From: an uncultured marine group III euryarchaeote
GTDB taxonomy: Archaea; Thermoplasmatota; Poseidoniia; MGIII; CG-Epi1
DNA: 47,189 bases
Direction: 5' to 3'
Assembly: GCA_902531985.1 (NCBI GenBank)
Contig: CACAGG010000005.1
Span: forward strand, 1-47,189
In this document: in pieces, positions 14,671 through 23,180 of the stretch
Layout of the letters: each line of letters opens with the position of its first letter
Position numbering within the stretch: the stretch's first letter is position 1
Notes under the pieces: model-generated
Seen by the model: only the letters and a program-made list of their open reading frames with translations
What the model was told of the DNA's origin: nothing
Database searches by the model: none
Position numbers and translations under genes: made by a program

Positions 14671-17247
14671 GTGAGAAGAATAAGTTTAGCAATAACATTT
14701 TTATTTGTTATTTTATTTACTTTTTCAAACGTTCATTCTGAGAAAGAGCCAGTTTGGCAATATTATTCCACGGATTCAATATCGTCCGTAGAAATTTCCG
14801 ATGATTCAGTAAATATATCTGCTACCTATGCTAAAACAGTCTCACTGTGGAGAAATGATACTTCAACACCTTACAACTCAAAAACAGTTGGTCTAGGTAT
14901 AACTTCTATGGATATGTCTGCCAACGGGAAATATGTAGTTACAGGAGAAGAAGCAGATACTACGATTACGCTTTGGGATGAAGGTTCAATGAAATGGGAT
15001 AAGACTGACTTTTTCCTGAGTCTCATTGATCTCGACATAAATCCAAATGGCACTCATATTGCAGTTGTTGATTTTAAAAATGTATATTATTTTTCTACTA
15101 ATTCAGATACAGAAATCTGGGTTGATAACTATGCAAGTGATAGTATGTCTTCCGTTGCTATCTCTCCAAACAATCAATACATTGCAGCAGGAACTGAAGA
15201 TGGTAATGTTTATGTTTACGATACTTCTAGTTCAGATGCAGCTTGGTACCATTCGAATACTTTAGATGGAAAAATAACGGATTTAGATTTTTCAAGTGAC
15301 AGTAATTATCTAATTATAGGTTCTGAAAATGGTAAAATTTACATTTACGATTCGGAGGGAGATACTCCATTACTAGAATATGGTCAGCTTGATTATGTGA
15401 CTTGTGTCTCAGGAAGTTCTAATCCAAATCACTATGCTTTTGGAACAGATGCAGGTTTGATTACTCTTTTAGATTTGTCAACTGATTTCAAATTATGGGA
15501 TAAAAATATTGGAGGTTCTATCAATGGTTTGGATTTTAATGGAGATGCAAAATATTTGGTAGCCGGTTCAAGCAACAGGAAATTGGTTTTAGTGAATGTA
15601 AGCGATGGAGATGAGCTGTGGAGAACATCAGTATTTGGGGAAATAAATGATTTATCTATGTCCTACAGAGGTCAAAATATAATTGTAGGGACAGATTCAG
15701 GATTAGCCCTTTATTATGAAAACCAGCTTGATAATCAAGCTCCAACAGTCACAATTGAAAACGTTAATCCGACTACAACATTACCCGGAAATTTAGTTAG
15801 CATGGTTGGTTCAGCTTCAGATTCAGATGGAATAGTTATTGAATATTTGTGGCATTCTAGTATAGATGGCAATATTTCTACTGAGTCTAACTTTACAATA
15901 TCCAATCTGAGCCAAGGCTACCATGTAATATCTTTCAGTGCAATGGACAATGAAGGCAAATGGAGTAAACCAGTAACAATTGATGTAGGGATTGGAGATT
16001 TCCCTGAAGCTACGATAGATTCAATTTCAGGTTGTAATTCAATAGATAATTGCGTTCTTAATGAAGGGACAATTATTGAATTTCAAGGGTCTGCAGTTTC
16101 GGAAGCTTCCGAAGATGCTGAAGTTATTGGATACCAATGGGAATCTAATTTGGATGGTTTCTTGTCGGACCAATCCTCATTTAGTACTTCTTCATTAACT
16201 TTAGGTTCACACATAATAATTTTTAGAGCTGTAAATGACATTGGCTTTTGGTCATCTAATGTAACCGCAAATGTTCTGGTTAATGGCGTTCCTGTATTGA
16301 ATTCAGTAAATTTTGATTCTAATGTAGTTGCTGGACAGAGTTTAGTGATGTATGCGGAAGCTTCAGATCCTGACGGAAATGAATTAACTTACACTTGGAC
16401 GTCTGAAACTTTATTTTTTGCAAATGGAGCAAATTTGTATGAAAGTTCAGAAAACGGATCCAGTGTAGTTACTTCAGATTCAGATATTGGTGAAAAGTTA
16501 GTTTATTTGATGGTGACCGACTCATTAGGGGCTTCAAGTGGATCATTTACAATTACAATTAATGTTCTTTCTCCTCCATTAGTATCGGCTATTTGTGACG
16601 AAGAAGCAGTACTTGATCAAGAATTACTATTTACAGCCATAGCTAGCGATAAAGGTGGAGGCAGAATTATATCTTATGAATGGGATTTTGATAGCTCCAC
16701 TGGCGATATTGATACGCTTGATTTTCAAGGGGCTGATTTTGCCACTTATTCATACAATTACACCCCTCCTGAATCTTCATTTTTAGTAGTAGTTAGAGTT
16801 ACTGACGATGATGGTCTAACGGCTAGAGATACATGTACAGTTTCCATAGTTGCAGACACAACGTCTAAATCTAGCGAAAGTTCATCTTCATCAGGTAATG
16901 ATCTGGGTTCTATTACAGAAATTGCAAACCCCCCAGTCATAATTGGAATTCTTCTAATAATTGGAGCCATAGGTGCTGTAATTTACTATCTAAATAGGGA
17001 GGAAGAATCGTCTTCTTATGAACCGTCTTCTAAACCTGCGCCAATCTCAGGTTCAGAATTTATGGATTCTGTAGTTCCAGAAAAATCCCCAGTTAAAGAG
17101 CGTAGAGTCAGAAAAAGGAAAGTTGTTAGAGAAACAATGACTATTGAATGCCCTGAGTGTGCTGCAAGAATGGACATTCCTAAAGTTTCAGGAACTCAGG
17201 AGATTAAGTGTTTAGAATGTGGTCTAGAGGGTGAAATAGAGCTGTAG
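14671..17247 (+). CDS. Exported beta-propeller/PKD protein with TM helix and cytosolic zinc ribbon
   Basis: The 858-residue protein has a signal peptide (1-23, ending NVHS). A WD40/PQQ-like beta-propeller follows (about 30-345) with repeats such as SSVAISPNNQYIAAGTEDG and DLDFSSDSNYLIIGSENG. Several PKD/Ig-like domains come next (about 355-740: GSASDSDGIVIEYLWHSSI, YEWDFDSSTGDID). The transmembrane helix is about 753-774. A basic linker with RRVRKRK leads to a C-terminal zinc ribbon with CPEC (827-830) and CLEC about 18 residues later. The zinc ribbon is predicted to be cytosolic. A GTG start with AGGTGA 4 nt upstream begins the signal peptide. The function is unknown; the architecture suggests surface sensing or binding. 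Confidence 0.82.
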   Translation: MRRISLAITFLFVILFTFSNVHSEKEPVWQYYSTDSISSVEISDDSVNISATYAKTVSLWRNDTSTPYNSKTVGLGITSMDMSANGKYVVTGEEADTTITLWDEGSMKWDKTDFFLSLIDLDINPNGTHIAVVDFKNVYYFSTNSDTEIWVDNYASDSMSSVAISPNNQYIAAGTEDGNVYVYDTSSSDAAWYHSNTLDGKITDLDFSSDSNYLIIGSENGKIYIYDSEGDTPLLEYGQLDYVTCVSGSSNPNHYAFGTDAGLITLLDLSTDFKLWDKNIGGSINGLDFNGDAKYLVAGSSNRKLVLVNVSDGDELWRTSVFGEINDLSMSYRGQNIIVGTDSGLALYYENQLDNQAPTVTIENVNPTTTLPGNLVSMVGSASDSDGIVIEYLWHSSIDGNISTESNFTISNLSQGYHVISFSAMDNEGKWSKPVTIDVGIGDFPEATIDSISGCNSIDNCVLNEGTIIEFQGSAVSEASEDAEVIGYQWESNLDGFLSDQSSFSTSSLTLGSHIIIFRAVNDIGFWSSNVTANVLVNGVPVLNSVNFDSNVVAGQSLVMYAEASDPDGNELTYTWTSETLFFANGANLYESSENGSSVVTSDSDIGEKLVYLMVTDSLGASSGSFTITINVLSPPLVSAICDEEAVLDQELLFTAIASDKGGGRIISYEWDFDSSTGDIDTLDFQGADFATYSYNYTPPESSFLVVVRVTDDDGLTARDTCTVSIVADTTSKSSESSSSSGNDLGSITEIANPPVIIGILLIIGAIGAVIYYLNREEESSSYEPSSKPAPISGSEFMDSVVPEKSPVKERRVRKRKVVRETMTIECPECAARMDIPKVSGTQEIKCLECGLEGEIEL

Positions 17248-17261
17248 TCGAGGCATACTGC

Positions 17262-17271
17262 TATTTTATAG
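17262..17271 (+). promoter_or_regulatory. TATA box upstream of the ArsR-like regulator
   Basis: TATTTTATAG lies 30-39 nt before the ATG at 17301 in the 53-nt gap. It predicts a start site a few nt upstream of the coding region. Confidence 0.45.
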
Positions 17272-17300
17272 GGAATGTTGTATAGGGATTTATTGTAAAG

Positions 17301-17807
17301 ATGAAACGCGTAAAACTCATCAATGACCCTGCCGAATTAGTGGCACTTTTTAGAGCAGTAGATTCTAAGGAAAGACGTGATGTGCTCACGACACTAGCCG
17401 AAGGTTGGACTATGATTAGTGATTTGGTCTCTCAACATGGTGAGGGAGCATATGAAGCAATAACTTACTTTGAGAAATTTAAGTTGGTAGAATCAAGATG
17501 GGAAGTTAATAATGAAAGTGGTAGGCCTGAAAAAGGATACCGTACATTTTACAATGCATTTCAAGTTTCAACATCTTTAACCTTTGATGAAACGCAGGAA
17601 TTATTGACTGTTGTTCTCATGCCTGAAAAGAAGTTTAAAGATTTAGAATCGAAAATAGTTGAAATTATCGGTGATGAAGGTACATTTGCAAATGATGTTT
17701 CTAGAGATTTAGGTCTTACTTCGCTGACACTGAAAGGCTTAGTACGCCGTTCCGTTAAGTTTGATTTTAAAGGTCATAATTTAGTTCCATTGAAAGCGGA
17801 GGATTAG
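17301..17807 (+). CDS. ArsR-like winged-helix transcriptional regulator (archaeal family)
   Basis: The 168-residue protein has an N-terminal winged helix (about residues 10-75: DPAELVALFRAVDSKERRDV, then LTTLAEGWTMISDLVSQHG). A region with GRPEKGYRTFYNAF follows. A second helix-turn-helix-like segment sits at the end (DVSRDLGLTSLTLKGLVRRS). This two-part layout matches a conserved archaeal ArsR-type regulator family. No metal-binding cysteines are visible, so metal sensing is not indicated. It is followed 11 nt later by a membrane protein in the same operon, which may be its target or partner. Confidence 0.8.
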   Translation: MKRVKLINDPAELVALFRAVDSKERRDVLTTLAEGWTMISDLVSQHGEGAYEAITYFEKFKLVESRWEVNNESGRPEKGYRTFYNAFQVSTSLTFDETQELLTVVLMPEKKFKDLESKIVEIIGDEGTFANDVSRDLGLTSLTLKGLVRRSVKFDFKGHNLVPLKAED

Positions 17808-17811
17808 GAGG
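17806..17811 (+). promoter_or_regulatory. Perfect Shine-Dalgarno AGGAGG deciding a GTG start
   Basis: AGGAGG overlaps the stop of the ArsR-like gene and stands 7 nt before the GTG at 17819. It supports that GTG as the start of the downstream membrane protein and translational coupling of the pair. Confidence 0.75.
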
Positions 17812-17818
17812 AATAATA

Positions 17819-18352
17819 GTGGATGATCTAGATATTGATGGAAGTTTACCGGGACAAGATTTAGAAGAAGAAGAGATACAAGAAGAGATTCGTCGTGAGG
17901 AAGATTCTAATGAACGCTTTACGCCAACATCCCCTCTTTCTATGAGGGGGACTGACGATAACGGAGATTCACAAAGGGGTATGTTGTATCTAATAGCAGG
18001 TGCAGGTTACGGTACTCTTGTAGTCTACTTAGTTTTAGTTATTCAGCAAGGAATGAATATACCTCTACTGACTTCTGGTGAAGTATCAGATAAATCAGGA
18101 GCTCTTTCTACAGCAGTCTTAATTTCTGCAATGGTTTATGTTACAATATGGTTTTTTATGTCTGGAAAAAATCATTCATTTTTCACGGAAGATCCAGACA
18201 AAGCTAAATTTTACGCAGGAATCATAGGTCTAGCTGCTTTAGTTATTATAGCGATTAGTTGGGAAGACCACCAAAGAGAGATGATAATTTCAGCAATTTT
18301 AACAGCCATTTCTACATGGTCTTATATCAGATCTTCTGAAATGAAAGCTTAA
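17819..18352 (+). CDS. Small polytopic membrane protein of unknown function
   Basis: The first 50 residues are acidic and probably cytosolic (DLEEEEIQEEIRREEDSNER). About four transmembrane segments follow (MLYLIAGAGYGTLVVYLVLV; STAVLISAMVYVTIWFF; AGIIGLAALVIIAISW; MIISAILTAISTWSYI). There is no recognisable family. The strong Shine-Dalgarno and 11-nt spacing place it in one operon with the ArsR-like regulator. Its stop is 1 nt from the stop of the convergent GXGXG protein gene. Confidence 0.75.
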   Translation: MDDLDIDGSLPGQDLEEEEIQEEIRREEDSNERFTPTSPLSMRGTDDNGDSQRGMLYLIAGAGYGTLVVYLVLVIQQGMNIPLLTSGEVSDKSGALSTAVLISAMVYVTIWFFMSGKNHSFFTEDPDKAKFYAGIIGLAALVIIAISWEDHQREMIISAILTAISTWSYIRSSEMKA

Positions 18353-18353
18353 T

Positions 18354-19772
18354 CTAATGTCGCCACATTGGAAGAACTGAGTCATAGCCGGCAATTGGCA
18401 CTCCAGTCATAGCAGCAGTATTTTGATCATTAGTTCTAAGATTATCAGTTCCTAAATCATTTATGTTCCCAACACCCAAAGACCCAACAATTTTCGAGAG
18501 CTCCACACCGAAATCTTTTAGTTTTGAATTAGAACATTCAGTTTCCAGAAACATTCCAGATGCCCCTAATGCAAGTAATTTAGCAGCAAACTTGCTCTCT
18601 AGTTTTTTGCAAGATGCAAGTATGATTAAATTTTGGTTATGAGGTCTTGCAGCAGTTATTGCAGTTTCAATCGGCATTTCTCTGGAAACTAATATCACGC
18701 CTTCGGCTCCAGATTTTGAAATTATATTCAAATCGTTCTCCACATCTCCAGCTTCCAATCTGACCATTATCGGGATTCTTTTAGAAGTACTTTGCCTTAT
18801 TAATTCAACAATGAATGCTAAATCTGTAGGCCTTTTCATATCTAGTCTCCTATTTATTTCAGTAGCTTCCAAATCGATTATAGCCATATTAGCAGAATCT
18901 AGATTGTTAGGAGATTTGTCATTTATTTCCCACGTGGAATAACTAGGAGCATTCTTCCCAGTCCAAAGTAAAGGGATGGTTAGATTCAATGGTTCTTCTT
19001 TTCCTTTACCAATTGAAAGCGACATTTCTAAATCATCAAGGTGCAATGCTCTTGGCCGTCTACTAAGCTTAGCATTTACTAAAAGTAATGAGTCCTCAAT
19101 TGAATTATCATTTTTTTCTTCATTTTTTATACTTGTAGATCTAAAATTTCCCGTAATTGTTTTGAAATTTAAGCGATCGGGATTAACGCCGTAATCTCTC
19201 AATGTTTTCTGGATAACTCTCAAATCAGTTGGCGAAGTATTTTTAGCATTAAGATTTTGGTTTTGGTCAAATTCTCCGGCGATAAAAATTTTCCCACCAG
19301 ACATCATTTTCCCTATGTCTCCTAAAACATCTCCACAAACAATTATATTTCCTCCACTCATACAAGTAGCCAAGTCACCTCTTACATTTTCAGATATTAT
19401 TAGGTCTCCCCCCTTCATTGAAGGGCCTACATTACCTTCAGATGAACCTTGGATAACTATGATTCCTCCAGTCAAACAATGGCCAACGCCTTCATCACAA
19501 TTTCCATTTATTATAATTTCTCCAAGATTCATCCCATTGCCGACAAATCTTCCGGCATCTCCATTTAATATAATGTTAGTACCGTTATTTACTCCGGCAA
19601 AATTATCACCAGCTTCTCCATCAAAGGTAAGATTCTTTCCAGAAGGCATATTGACTGCAATGCAAGGTTGAGAATTTAGATTTGTTACTTTTGCAGAATC
19701 ATGCGTTTCAAGCCTTTTACGTAACTGCTCGTTTATTACGCTGGAACTCCAGGAATTTTCAGAATCTGGCAT
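18354..19772 (-). CDS. GXGXG-domain protein fused to a degenerate glutamate-synthase (GltS/FMN) barrel
   Basis: Residues about 45-185 form a GXGXG beta-helix with repeated GG/IIxG turns (LTGGIIVIQGSSEGNVG, MSGGNIIVCGDVLGDIG), as in the alpha-subunit C-terminus of glutamate synthase and in FwdC. The rest resembles the FMN-binding GltS barrel (RPTDLAFIVELIRQS, AGDVENDLNIISKSGAEGVI) and its tail (TAAMTGVPIAGY). The expected GG(T/D)G phosphate-binding segment and the CxxxxxCxxxC cluster after the barrel are not visible, so catalysis is doubtful. The ATG at 19772 is preferred because GAGGT precedes it and it starts 4 nt after the prenyl synthase stop; the longer frame would overlap by 59 nt. It is the third gene of the idi operon. 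Confidence 0.8.
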   Translation of the reverse strand: MPDSENSWSSSVINEQLRKRLETHDSAKVTNLNSQPCIAVNMPSGKNLTFDGEAGDNFAGVNNGTNIILNGDAGRFVGNGMNLGEIIINGNCDEGVGHCLTGGIIVIQGSSEGNVGPSMKGGDLIISENVRGDLATCMSGGNIIVCGDVLGDIGKMMSGGKIFIAGEFDQNQNLNAKNTSPTDLRVIQKTLRDYGVNPDRLNFKTITGNFRSTSIKNEEKNDNSIEDSLLLVNAKLSRRPRALHLDDLEMSLSIGKGKEEPLNLTIPLLWTGKNAPSYSTWEINDKSPNNLDSANMAIIDLEATEINRRLDMKRPTDLAFIVELIRQSTSKRIPIMVRLEAGDVENDLNIISKSGAEGVILVSREMPIETAITAARPHNQNLIILASCKKLESKFAAKLLALGASGMFLETECSNSKLKDFGVELSKIVGSLGVGNINDLGTDNLRTNDQNTAAMTGVPIAGYDSVLPMWRH

Positions 19773-19776
19773 AACG

Positions 19777-20757
19777 TTAGTGACCTCTTGTAACCATGTA
19801 TTCCAATAATTCTTCAAATAATTGGCGAGCTTCATTTTGAGGATATTTAGATAGAGTCTTACGAGCTCCTTCTAAGTATCCATTAGCTTGTTTATGGCAA
19901 GCTTCTAAGGCTCCGCACCTTTCCATAATTATGACCGCTTCTTTTACATCTTTATCGTTATTTTTAGAATCTAGTATATTTATGAGTCTAGTTCGATCAG
20001 TTTCATTAGTTCGATTTAGAGCTTCAATAGCCAACAAGGTTCTCTTTCCCTGCCTTATATCTGAACCAGAAGGTTTACCTAGGATTTCTTCGGAAGCAGT
20101 TGCATCTAGATAATCATCCCAGATTTGGAAGCCAAGCCCAACATCGGTTGCCATTTGTTCTAATTCTCGGGCTTCTTTTTCAGTAGTTCCCCCTATTTTT
20201 GCACCTCCGTAAGCTGCAGCCCCAAACAAGATTGAGGTTTTTAATCGAATCATTTCTAAATATTCACTAGCATCTACGGTTTCCTCTTCTTCAAAATTTA
20301 TGTCCATTTGTTGTCCTTCGGCAATTTTCCTAACAACATATGCAACATTTTTTACTAAATCTGCTTTGATAAAATCTTCAACATCACTATCTGTTATCAT
20401 TTCGAAAGCATATGCGAATAAAGTGTCCCCAGCCAGTATTGCTGTTGAAAGGCCATATATCGTATGACAAGCATCTACTCCATGTCTTAAATCATCATCA
20501 TCCATTACATCGTCATGTACAAGTGTAAAATTATGTATTGTTTCTAAGGCCGTTGCAAAAGGGATTGCCTTATTAGAATCTCCCCCAACCATATCACAAG
20601 TAATCAGAGCCATAACGGGCCTTAATCTTTTACCACCTGCTAGAGGGATGTGTGCACTTGCATTGTAGAGCTTTTTAGGCTCTCTAATTCGGAGATATTT
20701 TTCAAGTGCATCATTTATTGGTTTGGCTTTTATAGCTAGTTTTTCTTTTAAAGTCAT
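19777..20757 (-). CDS. idsA: Polyprenyl (geranylgeranyl-type) diphosphate synthase
   Basis: This trans-isoprenyl diphosphate synthase of 326 residues has the first Asp-rich motif HDDVMDDDDLRHG (Asp82, Asp83, Asp86), the second motif QIWDDYLD (Asp214, Asp215, Asp218) and GGKRLRP (41-47). It condenses IPP with allylic diphosphates, most likely making the C20 chain of archaeal lipids. Product length cannot be read safely from the sequence. The start overlaps the idi stop by 4 nt, so supply of DMAPP and its use are coupled. Confidence 0.93.
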   Translation of the reverse strand: MTLKEKLAIKAKPINDALEKYLRIREPKKLYNASAHIPLAGGKRLRPVMALITCDMVGGDSNKAIPFATALETIHNFTLVHDDVMDDDDLRHGVDACHTIYGLSTAILAGDTLFAYAFEMITDSDVEDFIKADLVKNVAYVVRKIAEGQQMDINFEEEETVDASEYLEMIRLKTSILFGAAAYGGAKIGGTTEKEARELEQMATDVGLGFQIWDDYLDATASEEILGKPSGSDIRQGKRTLLAIEALNRTNETDRTRLINILDSKNNDKDVKEAVIIMERCGALEACHKQANGYLEGARKTLSKYPQNEARQLFEELLEYMVTRGH

Positions 20758-21425
20758 TCACAAGTCCCCATATTATGCAATAAATTGTCTTCCACAGCAC
20801 TCAGATTATCTAAGGAGTTCCATATGTTGTTCAAAAAGTTTTCCTTAATCAACCGAAACCAGGGGCCGATTTTATTATTTTTATCATTAAATATGGCCTC
20901 TAGTTGCTCAGGATTAACATATCTTATTTCTTCAATTTCGATTTTATTTAGATTTGTTTCAAAATCACACATTATAGCAAAAATGTAATCGATTTCATGT
21001 TCAACCCATTTTGCATCAGCCCGTGCTTTGTATTTCATTTTAGTAATATATTGTAAATCATCAAGGTTTATCTTTTTGGAATCAATTCCAAGTTCTTGCT
21101 CAAGTTTCCTTTTTGCAGCACCTTTAGCACCTTCAATTCCGCTTATTTCAGAGTCCATGTACAAAGGATGGCTGCAACAACTGTTGGCCCATATTGAGGG
21201 AAAGGTAATCTTCTCTTTTGCTCTTTTCTGAATTAATAATTCTCCAGAAGTATTGAACAAAAGAACGCTAAATGCCCGGTGCAATTTTCCTTCATGCATA
21301 TGGCAATTAACTTTTGAATCCTTACCCAAGATGTTATCATTTTCATCAACAAGAATGCATTCCTCTTGCATCATTACAACTTGTTCAGCATCGTAACCTC
21401 CAAGTTCAGATTTTTGGCCTACCAT
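20754..21425 (-). CDS. idi: Isopentenyl-diphosphate isomerase, type I (Nudix fold)
   Basis: The enzyme interconverts IPP and DMAPP. The 223-residue protein has the type I signatures GKLHRAFSVLLFN (46-58), NSCCSHPL with the catalytic Cys84, and WVEHEIDYIF carrying the active-site Glu. The extra N-terminal residues and NSCCSHP are closer to eukaryotic-type enzymes than to the bacterial VCGHP form. Most archaea use the unrelated type II FMN enzyme, so this is a lineage-specific choice. It heads the operon idi, idsA, GXGXG. A TATA-like GTATAAT at about 21454 stands about 30 nt upstream. Confidence 0.94.
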   Translation of the reverse strand: MVGQKSELGGYDAEQVVMMQEECILVDENDNILGKDSKVNCHMHEGKLHRAFSVLLFNTSGELLIQKRAKEKITFPSIWANSCCSHPLYMDSEISGIEGAKGAAKRKLEQELGIDSKKINLDDLQYITKMKYKARADAKWVEHEIDYIFAIMCDFETNLNKIEIEEIRYVNPEQLEAIFNDKNNKIGPWFRLIKENFLNNIWNSLDNLSAVEDNLLHNMGTCE

Positions 21426-21472
21426 TGCATTACTATCAAGAGTCTGATTAAAAGTATAATAGTCAAGCTAAG

Positions 21473-21483
21473 CTCTTTATTTT
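21473..21483 (+). promoter_or_regulatory. TATA box of a leaderless aldehyde dehydrogenase gene
   Basis: CTCTTTATTTT is centred about 25 nt before the ATG at 21503, predicting a leaderless mRNA. A separate reverse TATA-like element at about 21452-21459 serves idi on the other strand. Confidence 0.5.
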
Positions 21484-21502
21484 GCCTTTGGTCTAGGATA
21501 GT

Positions 21503-23014
21503 ATGAGTAACCTTGAATTTCTCAGCGAATTGGGTATTGATGACGTCAATTTAGGCGGTTTTTCTACAGAATGGTTTGGTTCAGGTAGTGATTTGGAATC
21601 TATAGCTCCAAGTACTGGAGACAAAATTGCTACTATTAGACAGTGCTCTTCAGGAGATTATGAAAGGATAATGCAAGATACTTCTAATATTTTTAGAAAG
21701 TGGCGTATGGAGCCAGCGCCAAAGCGCGGAGAAGTCGTTAGGTTATTAGCTAATGAGTTTAGAAAAAATAAGACATCTCTTGGTAAGTTAATATCATGGG
21801 AAATGGGTAAGATACAAGCTGAAGGTGAGGGTGAAGTTCAAGAAATGATAGACATTGCAGATTATGCAGTTGGTCTTAGTAGACAACTTTACGGTAAGAC
21901 TATGCATTCGGAACGGCCTAATCACAGAATGTATGAGCAATGGCACCCTCTCGGAACTGTAGGGATAGTTACAGCCTTTAATTTCCCAGGAGCTGTATGG
22001 GCTTGGAATGCAATGATAGCAGCAGTTTGTGGAGATGTAATGGTTTGGAAGCCCTCATCGAAAACACCCCTTACAGCAATTGCAATTCAAAAAATGGTTA
22101 ATCGAGTTTTAGATCCTTTGGGTTGGAATGGAGTAATGTCTCTATTGGTTGGTTCAAGTAGAGATGTAGGTGAAATGTTAATACACGATAGAAGAGTTCC
22201 TTTAGTTTCAGCTACAGGTTCTTGTAATATGGGGCGTAAAATTGGTGAGGCTGTTGCTAAAAGGTTGGGTAGATCTTTGCTAGAATTAGGTGGGAATAAT
22301 GGAATAATTGTTATGCCTGATGCAGATCCTGAACTAGCTCTTCGAGCAGTACTTTTTGGAGCTGTAGGTACTACAGGACAAAGATGTACAACAACTAGGC
22401 GTTTATTTTTGCACAAGGATGTTTCTGAAGAAATGAGTAAGCGTTTAGTAAAATCTTATTCTCAAATTAATATTGGCAATCCTTTAGATTCAGATACAAT
22501 AATGGGGCCTTTAGTTGATGGAGGGGCAGTAAAAGATTTTGAAAATGCACTAGATATAATTAAGAAACAAGGCGGCGAAATTCTTTGTGGAGGCAATAGA
22601 ATAGATATTCCAGGATTCTTCGTAGAACCTACCATTGTAAAAGCAAATCTTGAGATGGAAATTACTAGGGAGGAGACTTTTGCTCCGATATTATACTTAT
22701 TTGAGTTTGAAACACTAGATGAAGCCATTTCAGCTCATAATTCCGTAGATCAAGGATTATCTTCATCAATATTCACTAGAGATATGCAATCAGTAGAGAA
22801 TTTCCTTTCCCATGCAGGAAGTGATTGCGGTATTGCAAATGTTAACATTGGAACTAGTGGTGCTGAAATAGGTGGTGCTTTTGGAGGAGAAAAAGATACT
22901 GGCGGGGGTCGGGAAGCAGGTTCTGATTCTTGGAAAGCATACATGAGAAGGCAGACCAATACACTTAATTGGTCCGATGAATTACCTCTAGCACAAGGGA
23001 TAAAATTTGGATAA
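21503..23014 (+). CDS. Aldehyde dehydrogenase, ALDH7 (antiquitin/AmaB) type
   Basis: The 503-residue ALDH has ELGGNNGIIV and the catalytic Cys295 in TTGQRCTTTRRLF. NAD-binding and substrate segments are of the antiquitin family (EMGKIQAEGEGEVQEMIDIAD, split around WEMGK; GIVTAFNFPGAVWAWN; NVNIGTSGAEIGGAFGGEKD). Family enzymes oxidise alpha-aminoadipic semialdehyde (piperideine-6-carboxylate) to alpha-aminoadipate in lysine breakdown; some act on other aldehydes or in osmoprotection. No other lysine-degradation gene is in the window, so the substrate is uncertain. It is monocistronic apart from the 54-aa gene that begins 1 nt after its stop. Confidence 0.9.
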   Translation: MSNLEFLSELGIDDVNLGGFSTEWFGSGSDLESIAPSTGDKIATIRQCSSGDYERIMQDTSNIFRKWRMEPAPKRGEVVRLLANEFRKNKTSLGKLISWEMGKIQAEGEGEVQEMIDIADYAVGLSRQLYGKTMHSERPNHRMYEQWHPLGTVGIVTAFNFPGAVWAWNAMIAAVCGDVMVWKPSSKTPLTAIAIQKMVNRVLDPLGWNGVMSLLVGSSRDVGEMLIHDRRVPLVSATGSCNMGRKIGEAVAKRLGRSLLELGGNNGIIVMPDADPELALRAVLFGAVGTTGQRCTTTRRLFLHKDVSEEMSKRLVKSYSQINIGNPLDSDTIMGPLVDGGAVKDFENALDIIKKQGGEILCGGNRIDIPGFFVEPTIVKANLEMEITREETFAPILYLFEFETLDEAISAHNSVDQGLSSSIFTRDMQSVENFLSHAGSDCGIANVNIGTSGAEIGGAFGGEKDTGGGREAGSDSWKAYMRRQTNTLNWSDELPLAQGIKFG

Positions 23015-23015
23015 T

Positions 23016-23180
23016 ATGAGTGAAGACGAAAGACAATATATGAAAGTTCCGAAAGAACATGCTGAAGTTATGATGGGTAAGTTGGTTGATGCAGGCTTAA
23101 TTGATGAGGATGCAGAAGTTCTCTGGGAAGGGGATTTTGTTTCTTTTCCACTAATTTCCAGTTTATCTGAAGAAGATTAA
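23016..23180 (+). CDS. Stand-alone 54-aa Trm5/Tyw2-type D1 domain protein
   Basis: A complete 54-codon frame runs from ATG at 23016 to TAA at 23178-23180, starting 1 nt after the ALDH stop. Its residues 9-43 (YMKVPKEHAEVMMGKLVDAG, then LIDEDAEVLWEGDFVSFPL) match the pattern of the N-terminal D1 domain of archaeal Trm5/Tyw2 tRNA methyltransferases (VPKE...L...GLID.D......GDF...P). In Trm5, D1 recognises the tRNA elbow. Here no methyltransferase domain follows. The stop overlaps the convergent neighbour's stop in a TTAA palindrome. The coding call is likely; the D1 assignment is from memory of the family and needs a profile search. Confidence 0.65.
   Translation: MSEDERQYMKVPKEHAEVMMGKLVDAGLIDEDAEVLWEGDFVSFPLISSLSEED

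Noticed and set aside
19773-19835. Longer N-terminus of the GXGXG protein
   Set aside because: It would overlap the prenyl synthase by 59 nt, while ATG at 19772 has a Shine-Dalgarno and a 4-nt gap.
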